This document shows positions 16,381 to 23,968 of a stretch of 36,315 bases of DNA, in pieces. Position 1 is the stretch's first letter; each line of letters opens with the position of its first letter. The translations under genes were made by a program, and so were the position numbers. The notes beneath the pieces were generated by a model, which worked only from the letters and a program-made list of their open reading frames with translations, had not been told where the DNA came from and ran no database searches. The stretch covers positions 50,492 to 86,806 of the forward strand of contig DITE01000006.1 in the NCBI GenBank assembly GCA_002422725.1, written 5' to 3'. Source of the stretch: Bacteroidales bacterium UBA6192. Its GTDB lineage: Bacteria > Bacteroidota > Bacteroidia > Bacteroidales > F082.

Positions 16381-17322
16381 ATGGTCAGCCTGATTCAACT
16401 GGAATATATTGTTGCGATTGATACGTACCGTCATTTTGCCCAGGCAGCCGAACATTGTCATGTAACACAGCCTACCCTGAGCATGCAGGTTAAAAAACTG
16501 GAAGATGATCTGGGCGTAAAAGTTTTTGACAGGTCCAGGCAACCGGTTATTCCCACAGATATTGGTTTTCTGATCATTGAACAAGCCAGGGAAGTTCTTG
16601 CCGGTGCAGGCAGATTGCACGACATTGCAAAGCATTACTTAAAAGATGTAACGGGTGAGCTCAGGGTGGGTATCATCCCAACACTTGCCCCTTATATGTT
16701 GCCGATGTTTGCTGGTTCGTTCAAGCGCAACTATCCGGGAGTAAGCCTTATGTTTGAAGAACTGCTAACCGAATCCATTGCAGGCAAACTTCAATCGGGC
16801 TTGCTCGATGCCGGCATCTTTGTAACCCCTTTCAACGACGCTTCGATTATCGAACAGCCCGTTTTTTACGAAGAAATGCTTGTCTATGCCCACTCATCGC
16901 ATGTGCTTCACCAGCAGGAAAATATAGTGGTAAAGGATGTTGAAAAACCTGATATCTGGCTATTGAGCGATGGACATTGTTTCAGAAGCCAGGTAGTAAA
17001 CCTGTGTTCCCTGCCAACACACAACAGGCAGGAACTTCCATTTGAGCTGCTGGGGGGCTCTATCGAGACCCTCATCCGGGTAATAGATATCGAAGGTGGA
17101 TTTACGATTATACCCGAGTTGGCTGCCAAAACCCTCAATGAACAACAACGCAAGAATGTGTTCCCGTTTCGTGATTTAACTCCTGTGAGGGAAGTGAGTG
17201 TTTGTTATTCAAGGAATTATGTTAAAAGACGACTCATTCAACTGCTTATCGAAGCGATCAGCGATTCTGTTCCAGCAGGCATGAGAAATCCACTCAGGGG
17301 CGATCTTGTGAAGTGGAAGTAG
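16381..17322 (+). CDS. oxyR: OxyR, LysR-type peroxide sensor and activator
   Basis: This 313-residue LysR-family regulator has an N-terminal winged helix (LEYIVAIDTYRHFAQAAEHC, then TQPTLSMQVKKLEDDLGVKVFDR). The redox loop of OxyR is visible: C200 and C209 in DGHCFRSQVVNLC, matching C199 and C208 of E. coli OxyR in spacing and context. Known of the family: H2O2 forms a disulfide between these Cys residues and the protein then activates peroxide-defence genes. The gene would ancestrally be divergent from dps. A perfect OxyR-type site overlaps its own promoter. The peptidase gene downstream has its own -7 box. Confidence 0.93.
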   Translation: MVSLIQLEYIVAIDTYRHFAQAAEHCHVTQPTLSMQVKKLEDDLGVKVFDRSRQPVIPTDIGFLIIEQAREVLAGAGRLHDIAKHYLKDVTGELRVGIIPTLAPYMLPMFAGSFKRNYPGVSLMFEELLTESIAGKLQSGLLDAGIFVTPFNDASIIEQPVFYEEMLVYAHSSHVLHQQENIVVKDVEKPDIWLLSDGHCFRSQVVNLCSLPTHNRQELPFELLGGSIETLIRVIDIEGGFTIIPELAAKTLNEQQRKNVFPFRDLTPVREVSVCYSRNYVKRRLIQLLIEAISDSVPAGMRNPLRGDLVKWK

Positions 17323-17411
17323 GTGGATTCATTTTTTGTAAACCACTCAGACGTATCCACGGAAATACAAAATTGTCCGGATAATAATTTAATTGATATT
17401 GTGTTGAATTG

Positions 17412-17419
17412 TACTTTTG
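17412..17419 (+). promoter_or_regulatory. Candidate -7 box of M28 lipoprotein gene
   Basis: TACTTTTG is a full match to TAnnTTTG, 19 bases before the ATG at 17439, in the 116-base gap after oxyR. No clear -33 element is seen. Confidence 0.5.
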
Positions 17420-17438
17420 TCGCATCAAATGACCCACT

Positions 17439-18452
17439 ATGCATCAAACAAATAAACTGGCTGTTTTTTTTCTTTCCTGTCTGCTGATATTATCAGGCTG
17501 CGGTGGAAACACACAAAAGATTGCCAGAGAAAACGAAACCAGTCAATCAGCCACAAAAAAGGCATCTCCGCCTTTCAACGCTGATTCAGCCTATCATTAT
17601 GTTGCCAGCCAGGTTGCCTTTGGCCCCCGGATTCCGGGAACAGACATACACGGCCAATGTGCTGATTGGCTGATCGATAAGCTTGGCGGATATACAGATA
17701 CAATTATTGTTCAGTCATTCAGAACACGGATTTACAACAGAAATACCCTTGATGGGAAAAATATCATTGGCATATTCAATCCATTGGCCCGGAAGCGCAT
17801 TTTACTTGCTGCCCACTGGGACACAAGGCCATTTGCTGACCACGATGCAGACCCTGCCAACCGCAGGGCTCAGTTTGATGGTGCAAATGACGGGGCAAGT
17901 GGTGTTGGTGTATTGCTCGAAGCAGCCAGGCTGATCCAATCAAACCCGCTGAATGAGGGGTTGGGAATCGACATCATTTTTTTCGATCTGGAAGATTATG
18001 GTCCCCCTACTGACATGAGAAGCGGTAACGATGAAGCTTACTGGGCGTTGGGGGCTCAGCATTGGTCGCGTAATCCCCATCAGGCCGGTTATCATGCGCA
18101 GTATGGCATATTGCTCGATATGGTAGGGGCAAAAGGGGCTGTTTTTCCACGCGAATACTATTCGCAGCAATATGCCTCATGGGTACTCGACAAGGTATGG
18201 CGCACGGCTTATACCCTTGGCTATGGTGATTACTTCGTGAACAGGCCCGGCCCTCCAATCAGCGACGATCATATACCTGTGAACCGCATCGCCGGAATCC
18301 CCATGATCAACATCATCCACCTGGACACCGAAAGTTCAAACGGCTCATTTTTTGAGCATTGGCATACAGTGCAAGACAACATGGAACAAATTGACCCAAA
18401 AACACTTAAGATGGTGGGTGAAGTGTTGATGGCGAACATTTACAGCGAATAG
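17439..18452 (+). CDS. M28-family lipoprotein, glutaminyl-peptide cyclotransferase-like
   Basis: This 337-residue protein begins with a signal peptide and lipobox LSGC with Cys21, so it is a membrane-anchored lipoprotein. The zinc-site elements of the M28 fold are A125-H-W-D-T, D151 in GANDGASG, E185 in DLEDYG, and H309 in EHWHT. The pattern with HWDTRP, a single GAND motif and a C-terminal WHT resembles glutaminyl cyclases more than aminopeptidases. Known of the family: glutaminyl cyclases convert N-terminal Gln to pyroglutamate. This modification is common on exported proteins of Bacteroidota. An aminopeptidase role remains possible. Confidence 0.85.
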   Translation: MHQTNKLAVFFLSCLLILSGCGGNTQKIARENETSQSATKKASPPFNADSAYHYVASQVAFGPRIPGTDIHGQCADWLIDKLGGYTDTIIVQSFRTRIYNRNTLDGKNIIGIFNPLARKRILLAAHWDTRPFADHDADPANRRAQFDGANDGASGVGVLLEAARLIQSNPLNEGLGIDIIFFDLEDYGPPTDMRSGNDEAYWALGAQHWSRNPHQAGYHAQYGILLDMVGAKGAVFPREYYSQQYASWVLDKVWRTAYTLGYGDYFVNRPGPPISDDHIPVNRIAGIPMINIIHLDTESSNGSFFEHWHTVQDNMEQIDPKTLKMVGEVLMANIYSE

Positions 18453-18582
18453 CGACTTCCCATAAACACTTTTTTTTGTATAGTACTTCCAGCTGATATT
18501 TCATTTTATTTGATGGTTTCCACTCAGGATCGGTATTGGCCGATATACGTGTGCCTCCTGATGACTTTGAAGCTGTTTAATT

Positions 18583-18721
18583 TTATAAAATCAATTTGGC
18601 GGAGGCATTATATGTGGGTAGAAGGCATATTATTGATAGACCCTTTCGTCCCGTACGGGACTAGATCATTACAATTTATCGATTTCCTACCCACATTGAA
18701 TCCCTCGCGGGATTATAAAAT
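18583..18721. repeat. Palindromic repeat cluster, possible MITE- or REP-like element
   Basis: Between convergent genes there is a nested set of inverted repeats. ATGTGGGTAG (18612-18621) pairs with CTACCCACAT (18687-18696). Inside is the perfect palindrome GTCCCGTACGGGAC (18648-18661). Just outside the right arm is AATCCC-TCGC-GGGATT (18699-18714). The block is flanked by the direct repeat TTATAAAAT at 18583-18591 and 18713-18721. It may also act as a two-way transcription barrier. The remaining gap sequence (18453-18582) shows nothing I recognise. Confidence 0.6.
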
Positions 18722-18737
18722 TAAATCAAACTGACTC

Positions 18738-21161
18738 TTATTCGTACTTGATTGACTCGACCGGGTTGGCAAGCACCACTTTCACCAAATGAAAACTGAT
18801 GGTCATTATTCCGGCCAGCGAGGCCAGTAACCCTGCAAGTAAAAATGCAGAAGGCTGAATGCTTGTATGGTAAATAAATGTGGATTCGAGCCAGACAGTC
18901 AGTCTCCACCAGGCAAACGGAACGGCCAGGACGAAAGCAATCACAATCAACAGGGCAAATTCCCTTGTCAACAGATTCAACAGGGAAATTGTTGAAGCAC
19001 CAAGTACTTTTCTGATTCCAATTTCTTTCGTCTTCTGTTCGGCAACAAAGGACGAGAGTCCCAGTAAACCAAGCAAGGCGATAAAGATGGTGAGTAGAGC
19101 AGCCAGCGCAAAAATCACACTGATTTTTCTTTCGCTTTCATACTGATCCGAAAGGCGCGTGGATAGGATTTTGTAGTCGAAAGGTTTACCCGATGCAAAG
19201 CTATTCCATTGTTCGCCAATGTGCGACAAAGCTTTGGTGAGTTCATTATCCTTTACTCTGATGGTAAGCAGTTGACGGGGTGATGGAGAAATCATCATGA
19301 GAAAAGGCTCAATCACATTGTGCAGTGAATTCACATGAAAATCCTTTGCCACCCCAATCACTTTCAATATACGGCCACCTGTTCCATCAAGTTCAAAATT
19401 AAAATGGATCTTTTTGCCGATTGGGTTATCCATCCAGCCATATTTACGAGCCAGTGCCTCATTGATAATCACTGCTTCCTCCTTATCGGTGCTCATGGAT
19501 TGATCAAAGTCGCGGCCGGCAACAAGTTCGATGCCAAGCACTTTCAAATAATCGAAATCAGTTTGTGCCCACATGATTGTTTGTTCTTCCCAACCTTGTT
19601 CTGTTTCGATCCGCATCACCGTAATTACGCTTGTCATGCCTGGAACCCCGGTTGCATTGGTTACCCCTTCGATGGATGAGTGCGACAGCAGTGCTTCTTT
19701 GAAAGGGCTTACCCTGTTGCGAAAAGCAGTGTCCTGCAACTGCAATACCACAAGGTTGTTCTGGTCGAAACCGAGATCTTTCTCTTTCAAAAACCGCAGC
19801 TGATCATTCACCACCAGGGTTCCAATTATCAACACAAAAGCAATCCAGAACTGAAACACCACCAGTAATCTGCGCAACCGTCCACTTTTTTTTCCACCCG
19901 ATGCAGAAGTTCCTTTCAGCACATTCACAGGGATAAATGAAGACAGATAAAACGCAGGATAAAGTCCCGAAATAAGCCCAACTGTAAGGGCGATGGTTAC
20001 CAAAACCGAAAGAAAGGCAGGTTGCATAATCAGACTAAAATCGAGTGATTTGCCCGATAAATCATTAAACCCTGGTAATAAAAACTGTACTAGTGCCAGG
20101 GCAATTAACAACGAAATTAGTACAAGCAAAACCGATTCGCTGAGGAATTGAAGGATCAGTTGTCCACGGTGTGCACCGACTACTTTTCTTACACCGACCT
20201 CCCTTGCCCTGCGTGCCGACCTGGCTGTTGCCATGTTCATGTAATTGATCGAAGCCAATAAAAGAATGAAGAGGGCAACGGCCATAAAGATATATAAATA
20301 GTCCATATTTCCGGTGGGCAAATCGGCTTTGTAGGTGCTGTTCAGGTGGATGTCGGCCAGGGGAGTAAGACCGGGAAGAAAAGAAGCATTAATCTGATCG
20401 CCAAGCGATTTCATGTATTTTTCGTAGAATGGCTGAAACTTTGCAAGAATCGCTGAAGGCGAGGCATTTTCGTTTAATAAAACGAAACTAAATACGCCAA
20501 TATTCCAGAAAGCGGGTGCTTCAAAACTGTTGAAACTTTCAATGTCGCCTCTTGCAGCCGAAGCCAGCGACATGAGTGCTTCGTAAGGCATGTGGCTGTT
20601 CTCCGGCAAATCGCTGATCACTGCAGTTACTTTTAACGGATGGCCAATCCCGGTTTGCAGGATTTCGCCTATCGGGTTCTCATTGCCAAAATATTTTCTG
20701 GCAATGCTTTCGGTTAGCACCACTGAGTTTATTTCGGTGAGGGCTTTTTCGGGTGAACCCATGATGAAGCGATGGGTGAAAATATCGAATACCGTTGAAT
20801 CAGCGTAGTAGAAATTGTTTTCATAATATTCATTATTACCGGTACGGATAAGCAGATCTTCAACAGGTGCGAACCGCGCAAAGGACTCCACCTCAGGAAA
20901 TTCGATCTTAAAAGCCGGAGCCATGGGTACAGGTGCAATGGCAAAACGGTCGTCCATATCCCCTATTTTAAATTGCGATTCGACACGGTAAATCCGTTGG
21001 TGTTTCACATTATGCCTGTCGTAACCCAATTCGTCGCGGACATACAGCAAGATGAAAATCACCGCTGCAAGACCAAGGCTAAGCCCTAAAATATTGAGTA
21101 TTGAATAAAACCCGGCTTTCGAAAAATTGCGCAGGGCGCTTAACAGGTAGTTTCTAATCAT
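18738..21161 (-). CDS. FtsX/MacB-family ABC transporter permease, orphan
   Basis: This 807-residue protein has the duplicated FtsX layout common in Bacteroidota. An N-terminal membrane segment (residues ~20-40) is followed by a MacB-like periplasmic domain, then three membrane segments (~285-430). A second periplasmic domain (~450-670) and three C-terminal segments (~685-800) complete it. Two cytoplasmic loops carry the paired FtsX motifs RRAREVGVRKVVGAHRGQL and EQKTKEIGIRKVLGAS. Known of the family: mechanotransmission-type permeases for lipoproteins, peptides or drugs, working with an ATPase. No ATPase gene lies next to it, so its partner must be elsewhere. A TACATTTG box is at 21268-21275 on the minus strand. 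Confidence 0.88.
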   Translation of the reverse strand: MIRNYLLSALRNFSKAGFYSILNILGLSLGLAAVIFILLYVRDELGYDRHNVKHQRIYRVESQFKIGDMDDRFAIAPVPMAPAFKIEFPEVESFARFAPVEDLLIRTGNNEYYENNFYYADSTVFDIFTHRFIMGSPEKALTEINSVVLTESIARKYFGNENPIGEILQTGIGHPLKVTAVISDLPENSHMPYEALMSLASAARGDIESFNSFEAPAFWNIGVFSFVLLNENASPSAILAKFQPFYEKYMKSLGDQINASFLPGLTPLADIHLNSTYKADLPTGNMDYLYIFMAVALFILLLASINYMNMATARSARRAREVGVRKVVGAHRGQLILQFLSESVLLVLISLLIALALVQFLLPGFNDLSGKSLDFSLIMQPAFLSVLVTIALTVGLISGLYPAFYLSSFIPVNVLKGTSASGGKKSGRLRRLLVVFQFWIAFVLIIGTLVVNDQLRFLKEKDLGFDQNNLVVLQLQDTAFRNRVSPFKEALLSHSSIEGVTNATGVPGMTSVITVMRIETEQGWEEQTIMWAQTDFDYLKVLGIELVAGRDFDQSMSTDKEEAVIINEALARKYGWMDNPIGKKIHFNFELDGTGGRILKVIGVAKDFHVNSLHNVIEPFLMMISPSPRQLLTIRVKDNELTKALSHIGEQWNSFASGKPFDYKILSTRLSDQYESERKISVIFALAALLTIFIALLGLLGLSSFVAEQKTKEIGIRKVLGASTISLLNLLTREFALLIVIAFVLAVPFAWWRLTVWLESTFIYHTSIQPSAFLLAGLLASLAGIMTISFHLVKVVLANPVESIKYE

Positions 21162-21576
21162 AGCTCAACTGATTGATTAAGAATTCAAATACGCTAAGGT
21201 AACGATATTCATGCCATCGTTTTTATTCAATTCATAATCAATAGGAAAGTCAATATTTACCTCTTAGCAAATGTACGATTTCAGTTGCTGAATGTGCGTA
21301 AGTGAACACATTTTCAATGTTTCTGAAACAGACTAAGTGCTGAATTTCTCTTATGAAAACACATCAGGAGTAACAGAAATATCATACTTCATATTCAAAC
21401 TTAATATACATGGTTCCTAGCAGGTGTTTACAAAAGAGCCCTAATGGCCTGGCTGTGAAACAAGCGCGCGTATCGGGCCGGAGTTTGCCGGAATTGCTGA
21501 AATATGATATTCAGGGCAGCTTCTGAGCGAAATTGTTTTACTTTTGTTTTTCGTTCCACATAATGATCATGCTCAT
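21162..21576. other. Divergent intergenic region with two candidate -7 boxes
   Basis: This 415-base gap separates the divergent permease and lipoprotein genes. On the minus strand TACATTTG lies at 21268-21275, about 107 bases before the permease ATG. On the plus strand TACTTTTG lies at 21539-21546, 30 bases before the lipoprotein ATG. I see no gene, repeat or structured RNA in the middle part. Confidence 0.5.
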
Positions 21577-22287
21577 ATGAACAGTTTCAGACAAATTACC
21601 ATTCAATTCATGCTTGCAACCTTATTGCTGATAATTCTTGTTAGTGGTTGCAGCAAAACAGATGAGCCTGACACCTATGATGTCTGGCTGCCCGAGCCGC
21701 TTAAAGAAATATTTCTGATGCAACCCGGTACTTACTGGATTATGCAGGAAGTAGCGACCGGAGAACAGTATTTCGATTCAATTTTTGTTATCGAAACCAT
21801 TCTGGACACCATTGATATTATCAGTCCCGGCAGTCAGAAAGCCTTTGCCCGTAAAGAGCAGTTCCGTGTCAAGTGCGTGAGTGCATTCTATGGCAGGGAG
21901 TTTCATTACGTTTCGCAGTCGGCTGATCTTTGCGGCAGCCTCAATAATAGCGAACCATGCCATTTTGTTGTTGTTGAAAACTATAGTCAGGGCAACATAA
22001 TTGCCAGTTCACGCATCTATTACTACCCTGATCAGCCTGATGAGGGATGGAGTTCCATAACAAGTGGTTCAGGCCAGTCGAAAGTAAGAATTACCGGAAT
22101 TTTAGACAATTATACTGTAGGTGAACAGGCGTATTCCCTTGTGCGACGTGTTGAAATAGATTCAGATCCAACATTGCAGCAAATCAAATCAATAAGGTAT
22201 ATTGCTCCGGGCTATGGCGTTATTCAATTCGAACAACCGGAATATAACACCAAATGGATTACCATCAGGAAGCAAATTATCCAATAG
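21577..22287 (+). CDS. Lipoprotein of unknown function
   Basis: This 236-residue protein has a signal peptide (LATLLLIILVSGC) with a lipobox ending in Cys, so it is probably lipid-anchored. The mature part is mostly beta-strand-like and soluble, with two Cys residues near the middle (DLCGSLNNSEPC). I recognise no family. The frame is open back to a TTG at 21544, but the ATG at 21577 starts just before the signal peptide and fits the -7 box at 21539-21546. It ends four bases before the stop of the convergent barrel gene. Confidence 0.7.
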   Translation: MNSFRQITIQFMLATLLLIILVSGCSKTDEPDTYDVWLPEPLKEIFLMQPGTYWIMQEVATGEQYFDSIFVIETILDTIDIISPGSQKAFARKEQFRVKCVSAFYGREFHYVSQSADLCGSLNNSEPCHFVVVENYSQGNIIASSRIYYYPDQPDEGWSSITSGSGQSKVRITGILDNYTVGEQAYSLVRRVEIDSDPTLQQIKSIRYIAPGYGVIQFEQPEYNTKWITIRKQIIQ

Positions 22288-22291
22288 CAAT

Positions 22292-23965
22292 TTAAAAGTC
22301 GTAATAGAGGTTGCGCAGGGAAGTTCTAAAGCCTACGGTGAACCAATTGGTTAAAAGACGATCCGACTGAGGGCCTTGTTCGCGGAAGATGTATTTTGCT
22401 TCGAGTTTCATGTTGGTTTTGGGGTTAATCAAATAACCCAGAGCCAATTCGGCATGAAACAAAGATGATTCTTTCCCCCAGCCTACCCGTATACCTGTTG
22501 CATCAATCCCACCGGGGGCATCGAGGTATGAACGGAAAATATTGCTGCCATAATTCAGACTATCCTCATCGAGGCCGGTGATGTTAAAAACGACTTTTCC
22601 GGCCACATACCAGGCAGGGTTGAAATGATAATCGGCTATCAGAAGGACTTCCGAAAAGTTGGCGCCCGATGGGTGTCCCAGGGGTTGAAGATAATGCGCA
22701 TAGTTCGACAAGCGCCTGATATGGCTATAGGTGTAAGGTCTCACCACATTCCATTCGGCCTGAAGGTAAAGATTATCGAAGTTGAAAGCATCGAACACCT
22801 TCATTCCCAGCTGACCGCCATATTTGTTGGTGGCAGCACCTGTCTGCCGAAGAAGATCATTCACTTTTATTTCGTCGAACATCAGCTGGCCATAAAGAAA
22901 ATGCCTGTCCGACATTTCCCATTGCATATTGAGTCCGATAAACAAATTGCCTTCGCTTCCATTCCCATAGTGAACTGGATGCATAAACACAACCGGGTTC
23001 ATATATTGCCAGGAAGGCGGATTGATTCCCCCGATTGAATCATCGCCAGGCCAGACGAGTGCCTGCAGTATGCCCACCTGAATTCGGTCGGAAACCTGCC
23101 AGTTCAGATAACCCATGGAAGCATATTTTTTTCGGAAACTATGATAAAACGAAAGGGGTTGTGCACCGGGGTCGGTATGTTGCATCAACCAGTAGGTGTA
23201 TTGCAATGGTCCGAAATCGACCTGCATTCTGAAGTAGGGATAAGGGAAAGAAACATCGGAAAGCAGCAGAGAGCGATAGCCATGGCCAATGAAATGCCTG
23301 TCGTGTCCAAACTGAAAGTTCAGTATTTCGGAGGGTGAATAGGATATATATCCGGTGGCATTGGCATAGTCCCAGGCGTCGCTGTTTTTGTGTTGCCTTA
23401 CGATTCCCTGACCGGGCATGATGCCAACACCCGGCACAACCGGCATGATGGTCCATGTGTTGATGAATCTGTCGATATAATCAGGCAGTAAGGCCTGGTT
23501 TTCGTAGAGTGATGATGAAAAAGCGATCTTATTGCCAATGCTACCTTCAATCCTCAAGCCACGTGTGTTGACCCAGGTGGTTTTGCTGTTTTCAAGCTCA
23601 TACCCGGCACCGAAGTCAAACAAAGGATCAATCTGGAACGAAAACCCTTTTCCCTGATACCGGATTAAATTCTCATAAAGCAATTTCCTGACAAACAAGG
23701 AATTGTGGCGGGATACAATTACAGATGTGTCGCCCTGAACTTCAGGTATTTTACCTGCAAGCATTGGTTTTACAGCGCTGTGGCGCAGCCTGAGCTTCGA
23801 GTTGATGAGCTGATCAACTGTGTAAAATTGATGTTGATGCTCAGAAAAAACGTTGAAAGGAGCCTCTTGCGCCAATGCCCGGTCAGGGTGTAGCAGACTG
23901 ATTAAGGTCAGCAAAAAAATGACCGGAATGGCATCCAGGGTTCCGGAAAAGGAAGGTCGTATCAT
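22292..23965 (-). CDS. Wzi/RemB-like outer-membrane beta-barrel protein
   Basis: This 557-residue protein has a signal peptide ending near ALAQ, a long series of alternating aromatic strands typical of an outer-membrane barrel, and a C-terminal aromatic residue (YYDF). Landmarks such as FQFGHDRHFIGHGYRSLLLSD and the FPYPYFRM segment recall the capsule-assembly Wzi family and the gliding protein RemB of Bacteroidota. Known: Wzi helps attach or assemble capsule at the cell surface. It starts three bases after the SLBB gene stop and is the last gene of the third polysaccharide unit. Gliding or capsule roles cannot be told apart here. Confidence 0.65.
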   Translation of the reverse strand: MIRPSFSGTLDAIPVIFLLTLISLLHPDRALAQEAPFNVFSEHQHQFYTVDQLINSKLRLRHSAVKPMLAGKIPEVQGDTSVIVSRHNSLFVRKLLYENLIRYQGKGFSFQIDPLFDFGAGYELENSKTTWVNTRGLRIEGSIGNKIAFSSSLYENQALLPDYIDRFINTWTIMPVVPGVGIMPGQGIVRQHKNSDAWDYANATGYISYSPSEILNFQFGHDRHFIGHGYRSLLLSDVSFPYPYFRMQVDFGPLQYTYWLMQHTDPGAQPLSFYHSFRKKYASMGYLNWQVSDRIQVGILQALVWPGDDSIGGINPPSWQYMNPVVFMHPVHYGNGSEGNLFIGLNMQWEMSDRHFLYGQLMFDEIKVNDLLRQTGAATNKYGGQLGMKVFDAFNFDNLYLQAEWNVVRPYTYSHIRRLSNYAHYLQPLGHPSGANFSEVLLIADYHFNPAWYVAGKVVFNITGLDEDSLNYGSNIFRSYLDAPGGIDATGIRVGWGKESSLFHAELALGYLINPKTNMKLEAKYIFREQGPQSDRLLTNWFTVGFRTSLRNLYYDF

Positions 23966-23968
23966 GAC

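Noticed and set aside
16192..16635. Minus-strand frame of 147 codons over the oxyR start
   Set aside because: It overlaps the oxyR coding start and operator and shows no family motif; it is a shadow frame.
18510..18734. Plus-strand frame of 74 codons between peptidase and permease
   Set aside because: More than half is the palindromic repeat cluster, and the translation shows no protein-like pattern.
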